DNA of 64,000 nucleotides. Source: Poa pratensis (lineage: Eukaryota > Streptophyta > Magnoliopsida > Poales > Poaceae). A program made the translations under genes and the position numbers. The DNA lies in assembly GCA_947311845.1 (NCBI GenBank), contig CAMZMU010000048.1, positions 25,788,368 through 25,852,367 on the forward strand, in the 5' to 3' direction. The notes beneath the pieces were generated by a model. It worked only from the letters and a program-made list of their open reading frames with translations. It was not told the origin of the DNA and did not search any database. Below are positions 1 to 11,596 of the stretch, in pieces (position 1 is the stretch's first letter; every line of letters begins with the position of its first letter).

Positions 1-571
1 AAACCCTCTAAAAAACTACAGCACTGGAAAAAGGAATATCATATGGAGTTTGTGCATGTTTGGATATAGAACTACATAAAAGAATTCTTTTATGAAATTT
101 GCTTGAAATTTATAAAACAAATGGTTCTCATTCATAGAAAACTGATTTATTTTATGAAAATGAAAACACTAGTCATGGTCCCAACTCCCAAGATATAGAC
201 CAGCTTGACCATTTGCCATTCGTATATCCCAATACTCCTAACACACAGGAGAGTGCAGCATGCAGCCAAACATTTATAATGTGATGTTCTAAAACTTCAA
301 CGAGCTAGCTTTCATGCAAGGGGACAGCCTTACAGTACAGGGCCAAAAGGCATATAGATGCTCCACAGATTCAGACTATATTCACATGGTTTATATTGCA
401 AAGGGGATTTTGGTAATAACATAGAAGAGAGATGAACAAATTGATGACAAGTGAGCACGATGGTACCAAACAGCCTAATCTTCATGTATGCACAAGAGTG
501 TAGTATTTATTGTATGCCACAATGTATGCTTGCAAATAGCATTGGATATGGTGAATTAAAAAGAGAACATA
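1..571. other. intergenic DNA and presumed 3' UTR of the carrier gene
   Basis: No gene is supported here. The stretch lies just downstream of the stop codon of the minus-strand carrier gene, so its right part is probably that gene's 3' untranslated region. The rest is AT-rich DNA without repeat ends or a credible reading frame. Confidence 0.5.
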
Positions 572-3554
572 TCAGACTTGGAAAGGGGGGGCCATACTCA
601 AATATTCGTAGCATACTATCATTGATGTACCCCAAGCAGATGAGCTGAAAAACCTTGGACCTAAACCTCTGTAGAAACCTTTCCATCCCTCTTCAGCAAT
701 CAATCTTCTAACTACTTCACCGGCTTTCGGCTTGTTTTGATTAACCTACATGACAAAATAGAAAAAATAATAAAGCTAATTGAATGTAAAAGCTCAACTG
801 AAAGGATGCACATCATAGTTAACAAATAGAAAACGATGCAAATATCATGTTGATAAAAAAGAAAGCATCTGCTGCAAAGAGCATTCTTAACACATCACGA
901 GAAAAAAATGAGCATTTAATATATGAATAGATGGAAGACAAGGTTGAACACTACAGTCAAGAAGTATGTTTGTGAAGAACTTAAAGTTTAATAGTTGCAT
1001 TTGTCAATACAGATACAACATGTAAATATGTAATGTTTGGAAAGTTGTGAAGTGTGTCATCATGCCATGTCCTTGAAGAACTCTTAAGCCACTTTAAAAT
1101 TGCTGTTTTTATGCTACTCACTATAAACAGAGAGGTTGTCGTAAAAAGCTTTCAGAAAAAATTCCCTTTCAAACACATAATAACTCAAGGTGATCCAGGT
1201 ACCATAGCAGCTTGCCTTTCAAATGACCATATTATTGAGAATAGAGATAGATATTGCCTCATAAAGACTGCAATTCTTAAGTCTGGCTCCTCAGTACCAT
1301 GTTATAAGATTTATACCAAGACGAACATCTTAAGACGGACATCAATACATACCCATGCTCCTATCAATACATAACAACGGTATTGGTAACAGAGTCAGGT
1401 TATCGACATCTTAGTGGAATCAACGTAAAGCTAACAAGCACTAGTTACAAGGGCAGTTCTGACAAGAAAAACTTTGTTCGGATCCAGTGAGGCAAATAAA
1501 CAACAATAACCAGAAATATAAAACATCACCTGCAGCCTGGTTTTGATTGTATCAAGGGGGGTTGAAACAAAAGAGGTCATTGCACCAGCAATCATCCCAC
1601 CTGTAGCTTGAACACCGACTATTTTCAACTGGCTAGGAGTATCTTCTTCATCATTCAAACGACCAAGAGCACTGCTTAGACAAGTAGAAGAACATAGTAG
1701 TGAATTCTCAGATAGTTATGCTAACAAGATAAACTACTAGATTTCAAATCTAGACCCGTTGATTTACCACCATGAATTAAGAAAGAACTCCCCAGAACTA
1801 CACTTATGTGCTGGCTCTTGAAATCACTGAGAGCATACTACAATATGCCATTTCCATCAAGTTGTGCACACCATATTATGGATATTGTGTGTATCATCTT
1901 CCTCGAATTATTTCAGGTTGGCCATAAAGTTTTCTGAGTTCCCAGTGGTGCTGGCTCTTAAAATCATTCAGAGCATACTACTATGGCATTTCCATCAAGT
2001 TGTGCACACCACATTATGGATTAGTGTGTGTATCATCTTCATCGAATTATTTCAAGTTGGACATAAAGTTTTCTGAGTGCCCAGTGCATGATAAGTTTGT
2101 AGCCTAAATCACTTAAACTACACATTTCATCAGAAGCAACTATCATGGTTACTGTTTCTACTTAAGGAAATACAGAAAAAATGTGAATTGGTTACCAAAA
2201 TAAATCAACCGTTTTAACGAAGCACGCCAAAGCAACATCAGTGTATTCCAAAAATAGATCAATGTAAATAAAGCTGTAGTTTGGGATTCTTTGACCATGG
2301 TAGACATGAAAACAAGAAAGGAAAATGTGGATATGTGATTCAAAGAGCCTATCACATAAAAAGGATCAGTTTCCAAAAGGTTGTATGATTAAACAGATTG
2401 AAATTGCCACTATATACATATAGGGTTTGCCTTTTCTTCTTTGTTCAACTTAACAAATCCATGAATTTAAACAGCATAACATGAAAGACTAAGTAAGAGA
2501 GCGAGAGACATAGCGGTAAGTCAACTAGACCATCACTGACCTCCAGATTGCACGCTGGCTGGAACCGTAGCTCGCCCACCACACAGCGCTAGATGGTGCA
2601 TACATCATAGCAGACAAGCCAAAGCCTCTGTACAATCCCCTTAGGCCATCAGCCTTTATAATCTTTTGAACAACATCCAGTCCACCCTTGTATCTCGCAT
2701 GACCAGAATATCCTTGAACCATCAATTTCTGGCTAACCTGATAAAGGCCAATACAGCACATGGTAAACGAGTTTCCCTCATAATAGCACAACTCTTTGCA
2801 GCAACATGGAAACTGGAAACAAGTAACAGTGAGCATACCACATCAATAGGCACAAACACGGCCTGCGAGCACAGAGACGCCGTCAAACCACCAAGGCCAT
2901 TAGCAAGGGCAGCCTCCATCCATTCCGACAGCTCAAGTGGCTTGACAAGCTTAAGCGCGGTGGCCTTTGTCTTCTCGAGCGCCGAGAGAAAGATAATCCT
3001 AGCCGGGATAGCGCCAGTGATGACGGTCCCGAACCCCCGGTAGAGCCCCGGCACCCCATCCACCTTGAGGATGTTCCTGAAGGTGGCCAGGGCGTTCCTC
3101 CTCATGGCCTCCCCGGAGGCGACCTGCATCCGGGTCTTGACCACGGAGACCGGGTACAGCGCAACGGTGACGCCGCTGAACAAGCCGGCCCCACCACGTA
3201 GAACTTGGACATGTCGAGGCTGCAACAACATGTACACGCCGCAATTTGAGAACAGCATATCAATCAGAAAGCTAAAAATACTCCGTAATCGACCACAGCT
3301 CCCTCAATCGCGCTCCACAATTAGGGAATGAGAACAGCCGCGGCAAGTTGTTCCTAAATCGCAATTTCTAATATGCCGATTCCGGGTAGAGCACAGGGGC
3401 GAAATCAGAACTAGGTAACTCGGTGGCACGGGCAAGGGGGAAATTGCCGAGGTGTGGCGGAAGGGAAGGGGAAGCGGCGCGCTTACTTGTCCCAGTTGAT
3501 CTCCGTCTGCTGGTGGAGTGAGGGGATCTTGGCCGCCCTAGTAGAGGTATCCAT
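572..3554 (-). CDS. mitochondrial carrier family protein (SLC25A44-like), five exons, apparent 1-base frameshift in exon 2
   Basis: This encodes a solute carrier of the SLC25 family, which moves metabolites across the mitochondrial inner membrane; the substrate cannot be read from the sequence. Exons on the minus strand are 3554-3487, 3219-2839, 2737-2541, 1671-1530 and 745-572, all with GT-AG introns. Three carrier repeats are visible. Their signature helices read YPVSVVKTRMQ, VPIDVVSQKLM and TPLDTIKTRLQ, and each repeat later has a GLYRG or GFYRG motif. The start is the ATG opening MDTSTRAAKIPSL, whose exon ends in NWDK as in plant homologues. The exons total 962 nt. One G is missing at the GVVG/AGLFSG junction near 3190-3196 (TGGGGCC where TGGGGGCC is expected). 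With it the frame is 963 nt, or 320 residues, near family length. This is either an assembly slip in a G run or a real disabling mutation. The first repeat has PVSVVK, without the usual acidic residue; I do not know whether this is typical of the subgroup. Confidence 0.88.
1808..2085. repeat. two-copy tandem duplication inside carrier intron 3
   Basis: A unit of about 140 bases beginning GTGCTGGCTCTT occurs at 1808 and again at 1948. The copies differ at a modest number of positions. Both end in a TTTTCTGAGT(T/G)CCCAG segment. The duplication lies wholly within intron 3 (1672-2540), so it leaves the protein unchanged. Confidence 0.85.
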
Positions 3555-4953
3555 CGCCTCCCAATCCCGCGATCCCCAGGGGCGAGAGCGCGGAAGGGGG
3601 CGCGGGCGGGCGGGGGATCGGCGAGAATGGCTGCCTGGTGCGCTCGCTTGCCCGCCCTTCTCCTCTTCCTGCCAACAACTGCAGCTACTCTTCAGCGGGG
3701 AGAGGAGAAGAGCATGTGTTCCTCGCCTCCTCTGGTTCGGAGGCGTCAATGGCGTCTCGGGTGGGGGCTCCTCGTGGGTCGCGTCGCCGTTTTCATTTCT
3801 TTCTTGAGCCCAAAGGAATGCCGCGTGGTCGTTGTTGGGCTCCGTCCTGGAAGCCCGTTTGATTTGCTATTTTCTGGGAGATGTGCTACATGGTCGTTGC
3901 CACGTTCTACTCATTTCCTTCGGTCAATAGAAAATCTTGTTTTCCTCTCGTGATAGAAATGAAAATCGTTTCCTTTGCGTGGTTATCGGACTGAAAATTT
4001 AAACGGAAAATTATAAGATCCTACCGCCTGGTGATATGGTTCTCCGTGCAGTGGTTGTGGACTTGTGGGGTTGTGGGCTGCTATGCAGTTAAGGCTAGGG
4101 TTTCGTTCTCCCCTCCTTGGATGGCGGCGAGGGAAGAAGGTGGGTTTCACGGATCGTAGTTTTGCGCAAGTTGTGATTGAGAAGATGTGATCCAAACAAG
4201 ATTCTTGCGTGATGCTTCGTCATGGCGACGAATCCTGCTAAGTTAAGAGAAGGAGGGAGGGTTTGGGCGAGGAAATCAAGGAGGTGGTCGGCCGCGCAAA
4301 ATGATAGTTTCGATCGACGATGACATAGTGGGCATCGCAATAACTTTTGTGCTTCCAAAGGCGTCGGGGACGAATGGGAATTGAAAGGAAAATGGCTGAC
4401 CATGATAGGGTACACCCCTCGGACGCTTCAAGCTCACCAACATCATCGTCACCTTCAACTACGCCTATTGGTCCTATGAAAATAGCTAGAGCAAGAGTCC
4501 TACAAACTAAGGTGAATTTATTCCTAGACTAAGGTGAATTTATTCCTATCTCACACGGATATACATTTGCGTGCTCGGGTACGAACTTCAAGGTCCTCTA
4601 CAAGCAAGGATGGAACGTGAAGCTGGAGCAAAAAAGAAGAGAAGAAAAAGGAAGAAACTGGCACATAATCCAGACATCATAATGCCCAGCACTGAGCCAG
4701 TGGACTGTCTGATGCCTGAAGACCTGCGAGCACACGGACTGCCGAACATGTGCCATACACATCCGGCACCTATATGGTGAGTCTGTCCCAAGCCCTAGTG
4801 ATATGAGCATTGTCGGACATATGTGGACATGTCCAACACCTATTTGGCGAGCTTCAGGTGATAAGACGATGTCGAACTATTCGGCGAGCACCTGCCAGGC
4901 TATTGGGCTTCTATCGCCAACGCCACAAAAGTACCTCATGATGAAGATATATA
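3555..4953. other. upstream region of the carrier gene, no gene recognised
   Basis: The first few hundred bases are GC-rich and should contain the 5' UTR and promoter of the minus-strand carrier gene. Several short overlapping frames exist on both strands, but none has recognisable domains or splice support. I see no clear TATA box position that could be assigned. Confidence 0.4.
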
Positions 4954-5037
4954 CTCCCTCCGTTTCACAATATAAGATGTTCTAGCCATTTGTCACATGC
5001 ACATGTGTACACATGTATCTAGACACATTTTAGTATT
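4954..5037 (+). mobile_element. Stowaway-type MITE, left arm only
   Basis: The stretch starts with the Stowaway terminus CTCCCTCCGTTTCACAATAT directly after a TA dinucleotide. It continues with the AAGATGTTCTAG segment common in Triticeae Stowaway elements. No matching right arm follows; the sequence changes to an unrelated repeat near 5037. It is probably a truncated copy. Confidence 0.6.
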
Positions 5038-5156
5038 TACTAGTTGAATGCCCGTGCGTTGCTACGGTCACTCGAGAGTTTTTACTCTATGGACATGTAA
5101 ACATGATAGTGCACGTTAAAATTCACGTATTTAAAAAAAATTAAGATTCCACTTCT

Positions 5157-5453
5157 GATATGTGTTCCTTGTGGTGGAACCGGCCCACCCAGATTCAAGT
5201 CCCAGACTTGGCATGGGTGCTCGCATTTTTCTGGATTTTCCAGGATTTAACCGGCGCTATGCTTTCAGTGGTAGGTGACGTGCCCGTCAACAGCGAGGCG
5301 CCCGTGGTGACTTCGTCAACCTCAAGATCTGCCGGACCAGTCTCTCGAAGGTGCTCATAGGGGTAGGGTTTGCGTGCGTGCGTTAATAGGGGTGTCTGTA
5401 CGTGCGTGTTTGTGAGCGTTTGCGTCTGTACTGTGTTTCTCAAAAAAAAAACT
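5157..5453 (+). mobile_element. tRNA-derived SINE (Au-SINE-like)
   Basis: This has the layout of a short interspersed element. Near its left side is an A-box-like GTGGTGGAACCGG segment, followed by a B-box GATTCAAGTCC (5192-5202 region), the split RNA polymerase III promoter of tRNA-derived SINEs. The body ends in GTTTGCGTCTGTACTGTGTT and TCTC followed by an A run. That tail resembles grass Au-type SINEs as I remember them. The exact 5' end is uncertain; no clean target duplication was found. Confidence 0.65.
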
Positions 5454-8400
5454 TTAATGTGAGGACATATGAATTGAAAGAATGAACCAAGTAATTGCCT
5501 ACTGTGAACTAAACTACCTAGTAGTTATCCATGACCGTGGAAGTACCAATGGTAGAGGGGACAATTTGCAATATAAGTTTAGCCAAAGATCCTAGCACTT
5601 CACGTATACAAATACACTTTATTTCTTGCTTAACTAAAAAGTTTCTTAGAGAATCTGCAAAGATATGTATTGACCTAAAGGTATGGATGCTAAATGTATA
5701 TGCCTGCATTATAGGCACCGCAGAATTATATTAATCAAATGCAGCCATTGTGACAATCACAGAAAGAAAAGCAATTTATCTTGAAACGATTCTAAGTCCC
5801 CTGCAATGTCTGTATCTTGGGGGATGACACCAACCACTGAATCTTGGCTCGAAGATTCGGAAATAAGCAGGACAATGTCTGTATCTTGATATGTTTGGAG
5901 AGGTTGGTGCTCTATGCAACATGCCCTAGCCATTTACTTACCGCACAGCTGAACTGTCACAACTCCTGAGAATAAGCAGGACAAAACTTAGAGAGACGAC
6001 TAAAAATCAGAGGGAAGACGATAACATTTATAAGAGCATTCTACGCCAGGTATATTTTAAATACACATTCAACAGATAAATTCGTCAAACAGAAGTTACC
6101 AAGATTTTATGCCAATGTACCGAAACTGAAGCTACATGGAAATTTAGCTGAAGTCAATCAACCAGACCAAAGATTCTTGAGCAATTGTGATCTATTTTCA
6201 TATTCCTGGAGAAGAACCGATGTTAATTACCAAGGTCACAGCCAGAAAAGTATAGATTTCAGTAACAAAAAATGCACATATTGTCCACTCAATCCCCCAA
6301 CAGTAACCAAATTTATCTAAATCTCCCAATTTCTCACAGCAGTCGGACCCTCCTCTGCATCTATCGAGTGCTGCTCTCCCCTCTCCTGACACCACCTCAC
6401 GGTCTCCCCTCCCGTCTCCTTCCACCACCACATGCATGCACTCAATTGGGTGATCATCAAATTAATCCTTGTCAAATATCTTAACTTGCTTCATTGCTGT
6501 TGCAAGCATGTCCCTTCCTTTTCACGGCTATGAACTAATCATAGTGATCACATACCTGAAACAAAAAGAACATATGTGTATTAGCTTTTCTAATAAGAAC
6601 ATGGGTGCTTCTATTGCTAGAAAACATGCAAGTGGTCCAGCTGAAAACTGACCATCGGCTCACACACTCAACTGCGAGATGCCCAGAACAGCCTGGCGAA
6701 AACTTATAAGCACAAACAGATTTTCTGAACTCCAACAAATATCAATCTACAATCGTGCCAGTCCTTGGTGGTCACAGCTGCAAGCCTCCCAGTTTCCAGA
6801 TCAATCTAACACAATCTAACACAGGGGAAAAAAAGACAGCATAGCTACGTCCATATGCTCTACTTGATTGGGCATCGAGGCTGCCGGCAGAGCTGAGAAG
6901 AGGGGACAGCAGACTAATCGTTGTTTACACTTAAATGTCATTGAAAGCTGATTAATGAAGTTCCACATCCACCAAAAAAGAAAAACAACAACTATAGGCA
7001 GACATAATTTTGAACTTTCTTTGCCAAATCAAAGATGCGGAGTAAGCAAGCAGCTACAATCAGTAACTCAATTCCCTGTTGTTCTTGGTACCCTACTCAC
7101 ATTAGATAAGGGGATAAAGGTTACCAGGCTTGAACTTGCTAGAATTCAAAACATTGGGCCAAATAGTGACGAATGATGTTAATCAGGCATCTTTATATTT
7201 CTATTACAATTCCACAAGTTGATTTTCCTACTTAAGCCTAGTAACACATGGGAACATCTCCAAGGGCAAGGAGTTCATCCACCAAAGTAGAGCATCTTCA
7301 TCTTCGCATGATCAAACTATACTTTGTTCTATTGTACTAAGCTCGAAATAGAGTCTACTATGCACAAATTGTGTATATGACTTGCCCGGTTCAGAATGTA
7401 GAGTAATTTTCTCCAATTTTAGCATTATCAAACAATTAGGAGCATACTAAAAGTACAAGTGCACTCACACAGGAAGGGAGAGTGACTTACATGGGAGATT
7501 AGGAGCATCTCAGCTTCTGGCGGTGTTCAGTGGCTGCGGCAGTTTGGCATAATCACTACGTACATGAGAAACTCATCTTTTGCTCATAACCTTATGATCA
7601 GAATACAGATAGACATGATTCTTGCAGTTTTGGTATAATCACTCCGCACAAATGTAAGCACTTAAACATCATGAATTGAAGACTCGACTCTAAAGAATAC
7701 AATTAATTTTTATACACTACAACAGTATGGACTGGAGTAGCAGCAGTACCAGATGCAGCACAGAACAATTGTTGATCATTGGCAGATAGAGCAGGAGTAG
7801 GATGGGTGGAGCCTCGAGGACGCGTAGGAGCATGAGAGGCACTGACCCACGCGCCATGTTGCTACTATGGTCGTGCCCCTGGTAGCTTCAGTCGAGTGGT
7901 CGTGAAACCTGGTCGCTGCTCTGATCGTGCTCCTGCAATTGAAGAGAGGAAAGTGAGCCCATGTGAACAGAACAAAAGCGTGTTGTGCAGTACAGGGAGA
8001 CACCACCACCGTACCCTGAGAACTGAGGAGTAACAACTGATGTTAACACAGCTGCAAACCAACAAAATTCAGATGCAATGATCTGAGTGTTGTGCTCGCA
8101 GAATTAAGATGCCATAACCAACTGGCCATGAGTGTTGTTCTGGGAGCAACCATATGAACAAAATTGCAATTAGAAGTACTGCCAACGAACAAAATGCAGA
8201 TGTACTAAAGTAACAAGAACGTGCAGACGATACTACGATATTGAGCTCGGGGTCTGTTTGAAACTGTCCATGGTTGTCAGGTTTACAGTATCAGTATTTA
8301 ATTCTTGACACTTCTTCAAAATTTCGCCGACTTTTTATCGTCACTTTCAATCTAGTCTAAGACAGGTAACTATCTCCCTTTTTCTCACAAAAGGCATAGC

Positions 8401-8656
8401 AGCCTAAAGGACACTACAGGTCAGTCGCCAATGGAATTTAATAATTTGGACATTATCTTATTATGTGCCAAATTACGTATCTACACAAAACGTAGACCAA
8501 TTCTCCACTGATATGCAAACAGAGAGAAAAATTCTGACCAAAAAAGTGTAGCACATCACCTTGTCCGTGCTTGGAAACGAAGAAGACAACATCAGGTGCT
8601 CCGGGAGAATGCATGACCGCAACAGGAGGAAGCCGACAGGAACACAGGGAGGATAG

Positions 8657-8855
8657 CCGCAGGACCTCCAGGGAGGAAACCATCAGGACATGGGCGGCAG
8701 ATGGTGGAAGCTTCTTGAATACAAATCGGAGAACGACTGCGCGGCAAGCGCCGGCCGCAGGACCTCCAGGGAGGAAACCATCAGGACATGGCGGCAGATG
8801 GTGGAAGCTTCTTGAATACAAATCGGAGAACGACTGCGCGGCAAGCGCCGGCCGC
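8657..8855. repeat. 98-base tandem duplication
   Basis: A unit starting CCGCAGGACCTCCAGGGAGG at 8657 is repeated at 8755. The second copy differs by loss of one G in a GGG run, so the duplication looks recent. It has created matching stretches in otherwise meaningless frames. Confidence 0.9.
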
Positions 8856-9187
8856 GATCTCAGACCACGTGAGGCTGGAGCAGAAGGTCGGGCCAGAGGT
8901 GCTCCAGAAAAAGGAGTCCGTCTGGCTTGGAGGTGCTCGGGCAGTCGGGATGGTAGTCAAATGGCGGCGAGCTTGGTACTTTAGGAGGTCCGGTGCCGCC
9001 GCCGCAGGCGCTGGAAACATCACCTTCCCCTCGTCGTCGCCACCGGTATCGACATCCCCTACCTCGCCCAGCTAGCGCCGGACGACATGGCCGCACCGCC
9101 GCGGTTCCTCGGCAGGCTCGCGCCACCGCAGCCTTCTTTGGGCACCTCTTTGCCTCCTCACCATGGGTGGTAGGGGGCCAGGGTCCG

Positions 9188-9204
9188 GGGGGGGGGGGGG
9201 GGGG
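9188..9204 (+). repeat. run of 17 G
   Basis: An uninterrupted run of 17 G bases follows GGGTCC. Such a run could form a G-quadruplex and is prone to polymerase slippage and length error in assemblies. Confidence 0.9.
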
Positions 9205-9368
9205 ACGGGAGAAGCGGCGGCGCCGCAGAGTCAGAGGGCCTCAGGGGCGAGATTGTTGGCAGACGATGGGCCGGTGCTAGTTAGATGGGCCTTAGCGATT
9301 AGCGAATGGCAGAAATTTTTGGCAGAAAATGGAGAGGGTACGAACGTACATTAAACTCCCATTTAATA

Positions 9369-9450
9369 CTCACTCCGTTCGGAAAAAGATGTCACAAAAA
9401 TGAACTATAGATAGACCATTTTTGTGACATCCTTTTCCGAACGGAGGGAG
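9369..9450. mobile_element. complete 82-base Stowaway MITE, near-perfect fold-back
   Basis: The two arms are almost perfect inverted repeats. The left arm reads CTCACTCCGTTCGGAAAAAG and the right arm ends CCGAACGGAGGGAG, with ATGTCACAAAAATG pairing inward. The element is flanked by TA on both sides, the Tc1/mariner target duplication. Only about a dozen bases separate the arms, so the RNA or single strand would form a long hairpin. Confidence 0.88.
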
Positions 9451-9469
9451 TAGTAAAGATACATGCACT

Positions 9470-9536
9470 TTTTGTAGTCCAAATCTAGACAACATGTGTA
9501 CTACCTAAAACATCTTATATTGTGGAACGGAGGGAG
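9470..9536 (-). mobile_element. Stowaway-type MITE, right arm only
   Basis: The stretch ends in ACATCTTATATTGTGGAACG followed by GAGGGAG and TA, the inverse of a Stowaway terminus. It matches, in reverse complement, the arm at 4954-5037. No near partner is present. Confidence 0.55.
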
Positions 9537-11270
9537 TACTAGAGATCTTTTGAAGGGAAGGAATTGGCATGTGGCAGAAAATGTTCATTATGAGCTATGC
9601 CCTGGCATGGTCTATGAGGATAGGCAACAACTGGTTTTTTTAATATAACTTCAGCATGAGAATATGGAACTATCTTCAAATCATTTGGTCACAGGGTAAC
9701 CATATGCTCCAGATGTTAAAGGCTACAAAAGAGATTTTTGGACGTGTGGCCATAAGATGAACCATAAAAAGAGTGACTTTTACCATGCCTGACTTTGGTG
9801 GTAGAACTGCTTTTTTCGTGGCTAAAACGGATTTTACCACGTAAGGGTTACCATGATTGTAGCCTTGTGGCCAGACAATTACCACGGTTTGAGATATTCG
9901 TGGTAAATGGTTTGCGCATCAACCGCGAAAGATATATCGTGGTAGATGCATATAACGGAGACCGAAACATATCACCAACACTAATTGCCACGTGGATAAA
10001 GGGTGTTTGAGGAGAGCATCCAATCTTCTTTTACTTGAGAGCGAACGTGACCTCCTCTCTCTCGCGCGCGTCCGTCGCCTCCCATGGCGGCGGCGCGCCC
10101 CTCTGCTCTCCCCCGCCTCGCCCCCTCCATCTCCTCTCTCCCTCGTCGCCGCCGCCGGCAGAGGCTTCCGGGGCGTTGCCCGGGGCGCCGGCGGCGGCGG
10201 TTTGTCTCCCCCCCGCGCCGGGTGTTGGTGGTGACGGGGATCCCCCAGCCTGGCGGCGGTGGTCCGGTCCGGCCAGGGGCTGGCGTGACGGCGGCGGAGC
10301 TCGCGGACCTGCGCGGGGTGGCGCAGGGCGGCTGGCGACGGTGGTCGACGGGACGGCACGGGACTGGGCCCTACGGACCAGATCTGGGCCCCCCGGGCCC
10401 CATCTGGGTTGGGCGGGCCGACTGTTCTTGTTGGGCTTTCTGTAGGTGGAGGAGAGGAAGAGAGTGCAGGGGATAGCGTCGTCGTGGCCGGCCTGTTGCA
10501 GCGTGGCGGCAAGCTTCACGGGCCCGTTTAGGGATCGGCCGGACTCTATTAGAACTGGTGTGCCCCCGTCGGGGCTTTACAGGCCTGCTTAGGCTGGCCG
10601 GATCTGACGGAGACTGGTGTGCTTGCTGCCGCGTCCGGTCGACTACCGTCTACTGCGGTGGAGGTAGTTCCCTTCCGCACGGTCGTGGTACCGCTGACCC
10701 CGGTTCACGCTTCTCCTCACCTCCGTCTGGCAGACCTCGTGACGATAGATTCGGTGCGACGGCGATGGTGGCTTCGTGACCGTTGGCGCATGTTGGTGGG
10801 CGGCTTGTCTGGTGGAGTCGAGGCTCGTCCTTGCGGGGCTCCTGAGCTATGGATCGCCCGAGGTTGAGGAGAGGGTTTTCGAGAGAAATCCTTGTCGGTT
10901 CGCCCGACACCGACGCGGTGCCACTTCCGGGTGACATCTTTCCTTCTTGAAGGGCGTCGTGGCTACCCTTCGTCCGTTTCCTTTGTGTGCCGGGGGAAAC
11001 CCTAGGACCAGTTGGTCCGGGCAGCAGCGTAGCTTCCCTTCTTGAAGGTGCTGCTTGGTACTTGACGATCCGATGCTAGGAGCGTGGTGGTTCTTCGGAG
11101 GGCGCGGCGGTTGTGGGTCACAGTCGTTTAGCCAACCCGCCTAAGTCTCCTTTTTTTTTTTGGTGTTTGTTGGCTGCCACCCCAGCCGTCGTTGTTGGTT
11201 GTATGGGTTGTTTGCTATATTTATATAACAGGGCTTCAGCCTATTTCGAGGATAAGGGTGTTAACTCTAA
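9537..11270. other. GC-rich repeat-like segment, not classified
   Basis: From about 10.03 to 11.25 kb the DNA is strongly GC-rich and has long overlapping frames on both strands of arginine, proline and alanine-rich composition, typical of chance frames. The right part (GTGCCGGGGGAAACCCTAGG and onward) resembles transposon untranslated sequence I have seen in cereals, but no ends or coding domains let me name a class. Confidence 0.35.
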
Positions 11271-11596
11271 GGGCATGTATAGTGGTAGAGAAGGCACGCT
11301 TTCTCTTAGCCATCCACATCATATAGAAGGCAAAATTACAAGTTGTACAATGCATTATTTTATATTGCCATCCCTAGCAATTAATGAGAATTAATTATGT
11401 TTTAGTAGGAAATTATATTTTTAAGGGAAGATAAATGGTACAATGGTGAAATTAGTCTTCTCTTATTTCGTAAGAGATCATCTTAGCTAGCGAAGGGAAG
11501 GCAACCTCCGCTTTCTTCATTCTCTCTCTTTCAACTAGACAAATATCTTACGTGCCGATGCTAAGAGAAGTCTGACGTCACCCCATTGTACATGCC
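11271..11596. mobile_element. MITE-like element with GGGCATGTA termini
   Basis: The left end GGGCATGTATAGTGG is mirrored by the right end CCATTGTACATGCC. The inner parts of the ends (AGAGAAGG and CTTCTCTTAG) also pair loosely. The AT-rich body of about 330 bases has no coding capacity. No certain target duplication was found, so the superfamily (hAT or Mutator) stays open. Confidence 0.5.

Larger units (their letters stand above)
5454..9368. other. intergenic DNA, no gene recognised
   Basis: AT-rich to about 7.7 kb, then more GC-rich. Short frames on both strands show no conserved domain, and I could not chain them into a spliced gene. It holds one tandem duplication near 8.7 kb and a G homopolymer near 9.19 kb, listed separately. 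Confidence 0.45.

Noticed and set aside
9919..10519. Overlapping frames of 130-197 codons on both strands
   Set aside because: Proline, arginine and alanine-rich products on both strands of a GC-rich stretch, with no domain or splice support.
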